This document shows, one piece after another, positions 1-12,100 of a DNA stretch of 64,000 nt. The DNA comes from Balanoglossus misakiensis (lineage: Eukaryota > Hemichordata): the NCBI GenBank assembly GCA_040954595.2, contig CM082584.2, positions 10,168,001 through 10,232,000 of the forward strand, in the 5' to 3' direction. The position numbers and the translations under genes are program-made. Each line of letters opens with the position of its first letter. The first letter of the stretch is position 1. A model generated the notes under the pieces. That model ran no database searches. It worked only from the letters and a program-made list of their open reading frames with translations, and had not been told where the DNA came from.

Positions 1-119
1 TTTCTCAGTATGCCGGTATGTTATCATTCTGTTTGACTCGCCAAACTACAAGTACATGTACTAGCATGGGACAAGATACGAAAGTTCGTCGTAGTCGTAC
101 CGCTGGTGGCGTTCTGTTG

Positions 120-246
120 TCAATGGCGATCGCGATAGCGTCGTCTACACTTTGTGACGTCACTTCCGTGACCTTAAGAGTGGGGATTCCATCTCGTCAA
201 ACACATCTTCCTTCACGGGGTTTCTGCCGCAAGGGGATAAGCAGAA
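120..246 (+). promoter_or_regulatory. Probable SPATA6 promoter / 5' UTR with CRE and ETS-like sites
   Basis: A perfect CRE palindrome (TGACGTCA) lies at 156-163, fused to an ETS-like ACTTCCG at 163-169, about 85 bases before the chosen SPATA6 start codon. CREs are common in testis-expressed promoters, but activity here is inferred from the motif only. The rest of the first 246 bases holds no supported gene; the short open frame that runs through this stretch looks like chance. Confidence 0.4.
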
Positions 247-3200
247 ATGCCGCGTAAAGCACTCCGAGTTGTTGTTGAGCTCAACATAGAAGCGGTAAGT
301 ACTCAGACTGAGACGATCTACTCTGAAAGTCTGCCAGATTTTGGTCATTTATTGGCGATGTTGACAGCGAGATTTCCACTGTTCACTGTTGTTGTGTTGT
401 TGGCACGGTGCCATAATATTTTCATTTGTGAATTTAATTTTTTCCTGCTTGAAGCAGAAAATGTTAGGAGTCTTTGGCAACAGTTACAACATCATTATTG
501 ATCATATGTTTTGATGAAGACCTTCCTGAATTCACAGCAGTGGGCGATGATCTAACCGTATTGAAACTGACATCAGTACTTGGTGTGAACATTGCAGTTC
601 GTAAAGATATTGCGGTCACATAGATTAATTAACTGTTCGTGAATCCAACTTTGAGAAAGGAAAGAGACCTTTGACTGTGATAACGGGAATACTGATCGAA
701 ATATTCAACAAGGAGCACTCTGTTGTTGATACTTGAACATTAAAACCCCAATGCCCCTCACAACAATGGCGTCAACATTTCTTAGCAACGACATGCCCCA
801 GCATGTTGGCGTCCCTCGCAACCTGCATCTCTCAGTGCACCATTTCGACCGAGACAGCGCGCGGCTCAACAACGCCGCACCAAATTAGTCAATTTCGAAG
901 TTATTACACTTCCAGGGGTTATGGAGTCGGAGTCCCAATATGAGACTGCCGTTAATCACTATAAACATTTGCACACAATAAAAGGTCACTTGACACACCC
1001 ATTTGTGGATTTCAGCAAGAAGTATGTTGCAAATGCAATTGACATGATTGAAGGTAGTAGTCGAAACTACCTGTATTTTGGTTAGTTATATAAACAAAGA
1101 CCTAACAGTTACCAAGGCAAGCAGTGACCTCTCTCTGATATTATATACACGTACATGTCACCCCCCAACATTGTACATTTAAACTTTAAAGGTCTTTGTT
1201 GGACAATCCAACTATTTTATACTTAATGCTTTTGTGTTGGCACCCTTTTGGCCGACAGCCAAGCATAACTGAATGTACAATTCAGACTGTGGTTGAAGTC
1301 AGAGGGTATGGTATGAACAGCTTAGTCATAAGGGAACTGTGGAGCAATAGTTTTGTCCAGGCCTTCATATATTAAATAGCATTTTTTGCCTTTGTCCGCA
1401 GGTGACTTGTCCAGGAACTTTTCTCAGGGAAAGAGAAGATGTTTATCTGAGTGTGTGCTTGTTGGGTTACCAAAAGAAAACTGTTGCACTCCCACCAGTG
1501 TTCCCATTGCTCATCCACCAAGTTCTCAGATTTGAGAGGGTAAGTTGACAAATTCCTAATCAGAAATCGTTCCCTAATCAAGTTTTGGGAAATTTGGGGA
1601 TTAAATCAACACTGGAAAGAAGATGCAAACCCCAAACCTTTTTTTTTTTTTGCGCCAGACATTCTCTAACTGCAGCGATCCAGCCCAGTTGTCGCTAGAA
1701 CTTGGCGGAGAGCATGTCTACATAGAACTGATCCAGCTGAGACCGGATTATGAAGGTGGAACTGTCTTGGCGTACTATGAGGCAGCGGCTAGGGACTTCC
1801 TCTACCCAGATCCCTACCTGGCTCCCTCCTACACGCTGGCCGAGAGAGAAATCCTCTTCCATAGAACACTTGCATTCAGAGTAAGTCCATATTGTTTTAC
1901 ACCAGGGACAGCCTGTTGACCTCCAGGGAGATGGCATTGTGATTTCTCTGTGATCTAACACCGTAACATCGCGTACACATACTTTTAAGTAGCAAGCTCA
2001 AAATGTTAACACACGTTGGGTCGGTCATCACCAAAGTGAAACTTTGGGTTTTAACTTGCGTCTACTTCTCTGCCTATACATAGGGTATTTCTCCGAAGCT
2101 GGAGTTCTCGTGTTCAACTACGGTCAGGGACACCACCACTCCAACCCTGGATGAGATGCGAGATCTCTCCAGGGAGGCATATTCGGATGAAGAGATTGTT
2201 ACGTACACGCCGAGGAGGAGGAGGAAATCCAAAAGGAGACGGTAAGAGATGATGTAGATTGTGATCGCTAAGCAACTAACGTGGTAAATTTAGAAACATA
2301 TTTGCAAACCTATCGCAGTAAGTAATTAGCAATAGATCGCTGTTTACTTAGGTCAGATTTTATCCAAAGTTAAGTGTACGGGGGAATGAGCATTTCTATA
2401 CTCTTGCCTCCAGAACCAAGAGCTATGAGGTGCCCACCATCAGCTCGCGAGTGAAATCCCCATCGATGAAACGCCGCCAGATGTTCGATGAAAGCACCCG
2501 CCAAGAGGCACTAGATGAAAGACCACCGTTTGTGGTAAGACGGGTAGGTTCAGTCGGTGCACAAATTAAATGCACACTATGCTTTTTGCTTTACGTGTCG
2601 TTCAGTCTTAAGTTCTAATTGTCTGTCGGTGCATGTAGATGTGCGTGCTTGAGTGTCTTGGCGCTTGCTAACGTCCTGTGTCATCATGTAATGTATGGCT
2701 GTGTACTGTACTTAGTATGAGAAACATTGGGTGTAAGTACCACACAGTAAATATGTAAAACATCAAAGAAACAACAATATCACATGGGTTCATCTTTTCA
2801 TCTGTACCTGTGCCGGGTAAAATCTATCGAAATTAAGCAGTCACCGTTGTGGTGCAGTGTTTCAGTGATACCTCATATGGATGTCTCTATCTTTGTTACT
2901 TCTCCCAGCCGGATACATTCAACCGGCAGCCGTCTCCCGGCATGGGACAATCTCCGTCACCCAAGAGACCCCAGTCAGCACCTCTTCTGCGTAGCCGTTC
3001 CGTGTCGCCCGGTAGAAGATACCAAAGTAAGTTCATGACGGGACTCGATTGTAAAAAAATGTTCATCACAGAGGCAGTCAAAACAGATCGAACACAACTC
3101 ATGTTGAAAAGTCCCTCTGAATTTCCCTTGCAATGCTCCTATCCTTCTATGGTTCATTCACTATTTATCCACATGTACATTAACATAAACAGAGTTTTGA

Positions 3201-6200
3201 AAAAAGGGCAGCAAGAGAGAGACTTTGTCCCTTTAATAGTAAAAAAAGAGAATCAAAAGTCACAATTAATGCATTGGCGCTTTAAATGATCATCCAAGTA
3301 AATGCATCACAGGCTTTCATTCTTTCTTTCCTTCCTTCCCTCCTTTCTTTCCTGATAAACATTTTAATGTATTTTCTTTATCTCCATGCTTCTTTCTCTC
3401 CTTTGTTTTGACCCTTGGCAATAACTGTGTGTCAGGATACATATCGGCCAAAGACTGCACAATCTGTTCGCTGTATAGGCGCTACTTAGGGGACAAGTAC
3501 TGGGGCCATCGCTACAATTTCCATCCACACCACGGCTTGAAAGTCAAACCGATTAAGGTACACTTAGTCAGTTCCCTGTGCTGTGTTTGTGTTAGTGGAG
3601 ACCCTCTCACCCCCGCAGATTAATGACCCAGGTCCATTGTTTCCTGTTGTAACGTTGGACCTGTGCATTCTGAAATGGGGGAGAAAGGGTTCAACCTACT
3701 TCACTGGTTATCTAACAGCGCTACTGGTAAGATTTTGGTGGCTGTCTTGTGCACATTTTTAACATTCTGTTGGAAAACTGATTCCCTGATAGTCGAAACA
3801 AGGAAATAAATAAAAAAATTGCACATCTCAGACTCCACCAAATTCTTTACCAGCAGTGATCTTTTAAAGTAGCCTTGTCACCAGATGCAGAAGTGTGTGA
3901 GTATACACTTAATACCACAGACAACAGTACAATGGTGTTTTGTGTTGTTCTACTAGTATTCTACTACACACACCCCATCTGCTGACCGGGCCACTTTAAA
4001 AGTGCATGCTTTCGGGATATGTGCATGTTACATGTCTCTCTTGTTCCCTGTATTTCACTTGTATCACGTAGGGAGAAGTTACTGGAAGAGCGATATCTCT
4101 GATTGGCCTCAAAGACGCTTTTACAGCAGCAAGGTGACTGCCCATGGCTGTCTATAATTCACCTGTCACGATCTTTCACTGTGTACATGTAAAATCTATT
4201 TGCAGAAATCACTTCCTCATCTGTTTTTGAGAGTGGTGTTCATAATTTCTTCTTAATGCCCCTTATGTTGACTGTTTGTGGAGAATTATGAACCAAATCA
4301 AGATTGCAATTATCCATATATGTGTACCATCCATGTACTGACCCTACCGACAAAATCTTCGGTAAAATACATGCGGAATTCTGTGTGTTATTAGTAATAA
4401 TCGACTGCACCAGTTGGGACAAAAGCCTGACATTTACACAAAGATCTGTTTGATTGTTACAGGCTGTACGAGAACCAGAGATATCTTTAAGCAGCAGTAC
4501 AACTGAGCTGAGTGATGAAACAGAAGGTAAATATACCTTGTCTTGGAAGATCATCCAATCAGGGATGAGCTTTGTGAAAGTCCAACCAATCAGGGTTATG
4601 CTTTCAAAAAGACCAGTCAGCTATGTCCTTTGCAAGGTTCTTCTGCACTCTGTAGGCAACTACTGCGCTTCTGGGGACCATCCAGTTGAAACCACCTCTG
4701 TTCAAGACTTGCCCTCAAAATATCTGTCCTGTTTGTTATTCACCAGAGCTGATCGAAGGCCTGAATCGTCTGGAGTTCTCCGATACCTCAGAGAGCGATG
4801 GCCTAACCACAGACCACCTGGTGTCCGAGAGGCTTCCAAGCGGCAGGGTGGCCTACGGACGGCTGCCGTCTCACTACAGCCACTACACCCCCCGCAGCAG
4901 TTACTTGGACTCCCCCGCAGCGTCCTGGCGGTCGCCACGGGCAACCAGCCCAGTACTCACCAGACCCTCCATCAGGGATCGCTACGGCGACCTGCCGTAC
5001 ACACCGAGCAAGGCTGATCGAATCCACGACAGAGTGGACTACCTGCTTGAAAGAAACCGGGTATGTTGTTGTTGAAATCCAAGTACATTTCACCAACATT
5101 CAAATAGATACTAGCAAATAATACATGCTAAGTTAATGTGAATGATATTGATTTTTCTCTCCCCAAGAAGAATAGGATTACATACATCAACATGAATGTC
5201 TGCAGTATACACAGTTAAGGGGTGGCTGTAGTCTGTTCGTTCTGTACTTCAATGGTGCAACCACTGGTGGAAACACCAACATAATCAATGATTTGAATGA
5301 GAGAGCTGGACATCGTTTATATGTGACATTCACTCTAAAACAAACATCAACACAAGGTACCCTACGTACATGACATCGGTCTGTCAGTGGCACTTCAAGT
5401 CAAAACATCTACATGTATGCGCTTCCCTACAACTGATGTAACCGACACACGTCCAGCCAGTTATAATAGTTCATACCCTCTCTCCCCAACTAATGTGACT
5501 TACAGCACAATTATCAATCCTAGCACAGATCTGACCAAACACTGAAGCCCGTAAAACAACCAGCCATATCTGGTGTAGTTTGTCTAAGACAAGACTCAAA
5601 AGAAATGTGAGGTTACCAAATCGCTTTTCTAGGCTAACCACACTGTTCCTTCATCCCGATCACAATTGATAATGTAACCTGTCTTCCCAACACATCTCCA
5701 GGTATCAGGCGATTCCGACACAGAAGATTCCACCGATTTCCACGATCTCCCCGGAGATTCGTTTGCCAGTGAGCTCCGTAACATCTCCCAACATTCCCAG
5801 TTCGAACAAGACAGGAGGTATTAAACGCACTTGACATTTTTTTTCTCACCCCAATCCATCCATCCTGTCTATTAACATCCGTTTTTCGTCATTTCAGTAC
5901 ATGTAGCATTTAGAGATGTAATGCCTGGTTATATTGGTGCTGTGCTTAAAAAAAGGTTAATGCTTGGTAGTTGTGCGACACTATATTGCACTGTTTTTGT
6001 GAAGTGTTCATTCACAGAAGCGTCTTTTTTTTCGTTTGAAAACCCTCTTCAACGGTGTTCCAGCTGCAAACCCCAAATCCAATATTCCCAGAAGACTGTG
6101 TCACTGACAGTAAATATAAATACATAATTCACTGATTGGCAATGCATTGGTTATAATATGTAGTGTATAACGCAAGCATAGGTACCAGGTACCGTCAGAA

Positions 6201-7177
6201 TCTAACGGTAGTATTTTTGCGTTATGTTTCAGTGTACACATGCATGGCATATGATAACTGAATGCAGAGTGCTTGATTTCAGCAAAAACAGCCAGTTTGC
6301 AACTCGATTTGAGAACTGGTTCTTATGAGCAGATAGATGGAGCTTTTCACTGTCTGTCCTCTCTAACATCCATTTCTTTTTTTGATTTTGAGTACATAGG
6401 AGTGACTTATCAGTACATGTAACTCACAGGTGACTCACTTACCAACGGTAGACAGGTGACAAGTACGTCGGTGACACACACTTACAGTAACACACTTATC
6501 AGCAGTGGGTAGATAGATGGATAATACGCTTACCAGCGGTAACTCGGTGACACGCTTACAAAACATTGGTGACATGCTAATAGGGGACTTTGGTGACATA
6601 CTTGTTAGACATGAGGATCACATACATGTACACAAACTGGGGACACACTTGATAGTACATGGGAGGTACACTGACTACATGTAGCTGTATGAGTAACATG
6701 CTTACCACGGTATAAATATATACATGTACACACATACATTGTAGAATGTCTTGTCCTTTTGCTGTAACACACAATTATATGTGTCAGTTTGTTTTTGTTA
6801 TTGTTGTGTGTTTACATTCATATAAACTGACAACTTTGTGTTTCCTCGTTTGTGTTTTTATTTCAGCTCCACTTTCTGCTCGGGAAAATGTCAGTGATTT
6901 CAAAGTTGTAGAATTCTACAGCACAGCGCTGGACACATTGGCCTTGTACACATCTGGCGTAGATGCCATTTCGGGTACAAATGTTGCCATGGGTACAATG
7001 GATACTTTAATCCATTTTTTTTCTTCCATTTACAGCCTCTCTATCCATATTGACAATATGGAACACTGGACCAATGCAAAGTCGGAATGGACAGGGAAGT
7101 CTCACAGAAAGCTATTTGACGACACCACGAGAAAACTCTACCACAAGATGTACAGAACGGCTAAAGATGAGAGTTGA
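247..7177 (+). CDS. SPATA6: SPATA6 homologue (spermatogenesis-associated protein 6)
   Basis: Eleven exons: 247-294, 1402-1539, 1659-1880, 2084-2241, 2414-2543, 2909-3026, 3436-3557, 4463-4526, 4747-5060, 5702-5817, 7036-7177; 523 aa (human about 488). All junctions use GT/AG and keep frame. The N-terminal module (exons 1-3) carries the family signature: VTCPG, DVYLSVCLLG, PPVFPLL, RFER, then YIELIQLRP and RDFLYPDP. Later landmarks are PTISSRVKSPS, PPFVVRR, a Ser/Pro/Arg-rich middle, RIHDRVDYLLERN, and the C-terminal WTGKSHRKLFDDTTRKLY block near the stop. In mammals SPATA6 builds the sperm connecting piece that joins head and tail; a sperm or ciliary-base role here is inferred. The donor of exon 5 could also be a few bases upstream (GTAAGA at 2534). 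No signal peptide or membrane segment is seen. CCDC17 lies downstream in convergent orientation. Confidence 0.9.
6425..6610. repeat. Degenerate minisatellite in the last SPATA6 intron
   Basis: Several imperfect copies of a unit of roughly 25-35 bases containing GGTGACA, CTTACCA and GCGGTA follow each other inside intron 10. The copies differ in length and sequence, so this is an old tandem array. No open frame or splice signal suggests coding. Confidence 0.5.
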
Positions 7178-7299
7178 AAGGTCAACTTTAACTATATTAG
7201 AGGCAGTCAAGCATTTTTCCTGCATCTTTGTCAGAATCCTAACCCAAGCTGCAATTTTTAAATTCCACTAAGTTCGAATTGTTCGATTAAAAAGTTCCC

Positions 7300-7305
7300 A
7301 ATAAA
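7300..7305 (+). terminator. Polyadenylation signal of SPATA6
   Basis: AATAAA 123 bases after the SPATA6 stop codon, the first canonical signal downstream. The 3' UTR between contains no other feature. Confidence 0.6.
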
Positions 7306-8988
7306 ACTCAAGTTGCCAAATGTTGCCAAAATGTTTTGATGTTAGAGTTCTTTCCTGTCTTGACAAGAAATACTTATCACATGTCTATTTTTATCACAAG
7401 ACTACCCGGGTTATTCTTATTGGGTATATTTTATAAGCACGCAGAATTTCCTATCAAATTCAATTATTAATAGAAAGCTATGATGTCAGTATTTTAATAT
7501 CAGTCAGTACATTTCATATGGAAAAATAAATGATTAGCATATTTTCACAATGCTGCAGATTAGATACAAAGTGAACAATAAAGATATGAGAGAAGTTATG
7601 GTTTGCAAAACTTGACCTTGTATTCATTTTTTTCTGTCATGTGATCTGTAATGGTCAATCTCAGCATGCAGTGTGTTGTTAAATATTTATGTATTTTTGT
7701 TTTTAGAGATTTGCATGATTGAATTGCGCATTAGAAAGCCTTCAGAAAGCTGTATCAACCAGCAAACATCCCATCTCAGCACACTCTGGGAAACATGCTG
7801 GGAAACTTTTGTTGACACGTTCACAAGAATACAGGAAAAATACTAAAGTTCTAACTATATCCTGGCAGTGCTTATACTATATAATTGACAATCATGTTTT
7901 ACCAATATCATTGCACACATTTTGATGTTATTTTGTTGGTGTACTTATATTCTGTGTTTTTATGTACGAGTCCGACATTTTCTGTTATAAATATACATAG
8001 ATTTATAAATGAAAGAAGTTTTTTGGGGGATGATAATGTATATAGCTTTAAAATAATGTACGACCTGAAATATAAGTCTGGGATTAATTGTAATATTTCA
8101 GTGGAATATTTGACTGTTACTTCATTCAGATCTTTTAGAAATATCCCTGAGCTTTCTATCCAGTTTTATCACATTAAATGCTTCTTTTTAACAAGGATCG
8201 CTTTGTGGTCGTCGTGTACCTGTATGTATGTGTGTGAGTGTGTACAACAGCCCCGGCAATATGAATGGACATAACATAGAAGTGAATCATTGAAGATAGT
8301 TTATTGGCCGGACTTTAAAAAAGAAACCTAGCTCTTCAAATTGTGATTGTGCAAATGTTATGATTGAAGTTTTATAGTTGAGCTAGTCTTCTCTAGGCAA
8401 GAAGTGCACCACTAAAAACAAATGCCACTAGTTTTGTGTATGAAGTATAAAGTGTTCAGTTACAAGACTTCCCCTGTGATTGCAATGTACATCTTGTACA
8501 TTTTCACATGGAAAGAGATAATTATACAGTAAATGTATTGACAAATTATCACAAACTTTACATCATTTATATTCTTGTTCAACCCTCCCACAACCTGTTC
8601 TCTAACGATGAGCATATTACACCTTGAATCAACCCTTTCTTCAACAGCCTAGAAAGAAGGATCATGTTGGCATGTACAAAATATGTAAGTACAGGTCATC
8701 AAGTCTGCCTGTCTGACAAAGTACTTGACTTCAAATCTTTTATCAGCGAAAAAAATTATTGTTAATGTTGCTACTGTGTACTGCATGTTTTAAAGAACAG
8801 CAGTTTGTCAAACAACAAAAATCTGAAGAGAAAAACCACCAAAATATACCCACATTTGAACACATTGAACCTTGTTGCCCTTCACCTATGACTCCACATG
8901 GTTGTAAATAACATATACCGGTACTTTTACACAGCTCATTTAATCCACAGTTCTGATAAAAAAATAAAGTTAAAATCAAGCATATTCC
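7306..8988. other. Intergenic region between convergent SPATA6 and CCDC17
   Basis: AT-rich sequence between the two 3' ends. The open frames here are short, low in complexity and lack splice or homology support. A second minus-strand AATAAA candidate occurs at 8300-8305. I see no RNA gene or mobile element. Confidence 0.5.
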
Positions 8989-8994
8989 TTTATT
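8989..8994 (-). terminator. Probable polyadenylation signal of CCDC17
   Basis: TTTATT on the plus strand, that is AATAAA on the minus strand, about 140 bases past the CCDC17 stop codon. Confidence 0.5.
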
Positions 8995-9134
8995 TGTAAG
9001 TATACTACGTACCCAGTTACAGTTAACGTCCACCAGAACTGCAACAAGTTGGGTTGAATTTGCGAGATGTCACAAGTCCCACATCTGTGGTGGTGCAATT
9101 CCAGTAATGGCTCAAATATAAGATTATATCTGTT

Positions 9135-12100
9135 CTATGTTGCATTCAACTCGTCCTCTTCAGCCACAAGTTTGTAAACCAGCTGCAAAATACAAAATGC
9201 AGTGATTTCATTGAAAAAGTGAAACAATAATTACCAAAACAGTGTCTTTCCTATCAAGCAATCAAAGAGATATCAGATAGGCTACAGTTGTGATTCTGTA
9301 AAGTCAAATTCAAAGGCTACCATAGCAGGTTTGGAATAATTCTACAGTAGGCATACATATACCGTACCATGGAGGGTACTGGTACTTACACTTTTGAATT
9401 TTGCAGCGAGACTGGCTGCGAACTCCCTCTCAGCTCTTCCCTGTGGAATCAACGTCTTCAGTGGCTTGGAAGGAACTTCGTGCGTGTAGTCGGCCAGTCT
9501 GTGTGGTGGGATGTACTCCGTGTTTGCATTGGTCAACGGCTGGGGTATCTCGTCGTGCCGTCGGGCGTCCGAGATTCGCACAAAAACCGAACTGTTCTCC
9601 GCTGGTTTCACCTGCCAATCAAGCACAGCGCGATGATGTCATTTTCTGGATTTTACCTCAGAATTTATCATATGTGTAAGTTTTCGTGCTTAGGAGTGTG
9701 TGCAGAAGTGTTTACAGTTGTAGATAAATATAAATCTTAATGTTTCACAAGCCACCTACCCCAGATTCACTGAGAGCCTCCTTAACAGGCAGTCTTGTCA
9801 AAGCATTGAGGATATCTGGCGTGGGGTTTCCTTCATACAGTGGAAGTTGAAAGGTGTCCGTGATTGCATAGTGCTTGTCAAATATCTGGATTGCTGTCCA
9901 TGCCTGCAATGCAAAAATAAAAAAACACTCTTTCACCCCTATGTCAATGTAAATGGTTCCAACCATGCTGTAGAAAACAATGGTGGTCCAAACCAAACTG
10001 TTCTGGATGGGTGCCAGGGTCTATAGAGCTCACCTGGTCCATGAGACCATATTTGTATCTGTCCGAGTGCACAGTGACACCGATCTCTTGAAGATGGATG
10101 ATCAGAGTCAGGTACTTGTGGAAGTGTCTGTTCGGATACCAGTGCCAACTGTCGTGCCACACGGGAGCCTTGAAATTACTCCCAAAATCCAACTGTTCAA
10201 CGAACACCAATCTGTCGTACGCCATGTTTTCGCTTCCCTGCAATAAAATGGTGGAAGTTATAATTTCAAAGTTTAAAAAAATTGACACTTATTTTTCTCT
10301 GCCCCGCGACTTCAGTGAGAGTTGGGTTTGAGAGACAGACATACATTTCATGTACTTGTACTGGTATTATCAGTTTAAGAAGGGGTTAGTTTAGACAGCT
10401 TTTACTTGTGTTTAAACATTATCTTCAGTGACTCACGTAATAGAAACTTCCTGGAGGATTGAGGCACATGGACGCCATTGTAAACTTGGCCCAGGGCAAG
10501 TTCATTGCGCCATCGATGGAGACACGCAAGCCGTGGTAGGGCTGATAGCGGCAAATGATGTTCATGTCTAGATCCAGTGGTGGAATGTCCAGTAGTCGGG
10601 TGAGCTGAGCCTGGGGTTTGTACAAGAAAAAAGAGAAAGCCTTAAGAGAGGTAGGTAACACCAAATAATGTGAAAATTGTTCCCACAAATGGGAAAAGTT
10701 AAATGGCCTTTCCTTCACTGTCATCATTAAAAAAATGAAAGCACCTTCATTCATGCTATATCAGCAACTGTACAGAAGCCCAATTCATAGTAGCAGTAGT
10801 GAGCAATTTGAGCTAACTGATTGATAGCCAGCTTGTTCATCTGCACTGCCTTGTTAAGAACGGACTGATGCGATCACATGACCACAATATTGTCTCACCC
10901 CAATCCACTGAGAAATGTTCTTATCCGTCCGAAGCTTCTTCTCCCTCCCGTCTCCGATCATGGAGATCACGTCTCTCTGCCGGACCATCTTTCTGCGGAT
11001 CTGGGTGTGGAACATCTTGTTCTCCCCGCGGGTCGGTTCACACTCCATGGACAGATAGACGCCGTCAGCATACAGCGGCCTCGGAACCATCAGTCCGAAC
11101 CTTGACCAATCAGACTCCGGGACTCTGTCGGCTTCTAGCGGTTTGCCTTGTGGTCCAATAGCTGCACGCACTATCCGCACCAATACACTCGCGCACGGTA
11201 CAAATCTGTCACAGTTGGACAACAAAGACATCGATCAGTCTTATATATCTATATCAGAATTCTTCAATCAATCCTGAAGAATACCGGTACTAAATGTGAC
11301 AATATCAGGTAAGCCATGTTGGCTTTCAGGGCATACATTAACAATTCAAAATACTCCCTGCAAGTTACCTTTGTGTCTGTCGCAGTGTTTGATTGGTCAA
11401 CGGTTTGTTAGCATTGGGACCAAGATGATACAGTCGAAGTTGATGAGCGCCCTCGTTGAGCGAGATCTGAACCGCGCCCGTGTCGGCTGGTGGTTGCTTC
11501 TCAGTCCCGGACACGACAAAGATGTTCAACGATGCAAATCCTACGACCGTTAGTCTCTTTGTGTACCGGTCGATAGTGTACACCTACAAAAAATGAGAAA
11601 TGACCCTAATTTAATCAGGAGTATATTAACAGTGTAGTAGGCATTCTACTTTTTTGAATGGCTCAAATTATGGCCTGCGAAAAACAACATTTGTCAAAAG
11701 ACTGTCAAATTGGGAAAACTCTGCACTATGGAGTCATATTGTTCATGTTTATGACACAAGCCAGGGTCGACCAGCCCTACATCTGTAAATTAAATAAATC
11801 CCCACACCTTAATCAAAAGTGTAGCAGATGCTGGAATGGCTAGGTCTCTGAACTCCTGCCGGAAATTATAAACCGGATTAAAGATATCACTGTCTAGTGA
11901 CACCGTGGTGGTGATATCTTTACCGATTCTGAAACAGAAATCAAATTGAAAAAATATATCAGTATAAAGAGTTACAGCTGGGGTTGTGATATGGCTGTAT
12001 TGACTTAGGCTACATGAGTCATGACAGCCCCTGTCCAATCATGTTGGTATTTTGTGAATAAGTCTATAATCCTCTGTAAGCCTAACAATATTTTCAATCA

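Noticed and set aside
4076-4133. Possible extra SPATA6 exon after CACGTAG
   Set aside because: The open stretch ends without a GT donor, and exons 7 and 8 join in phase without it.
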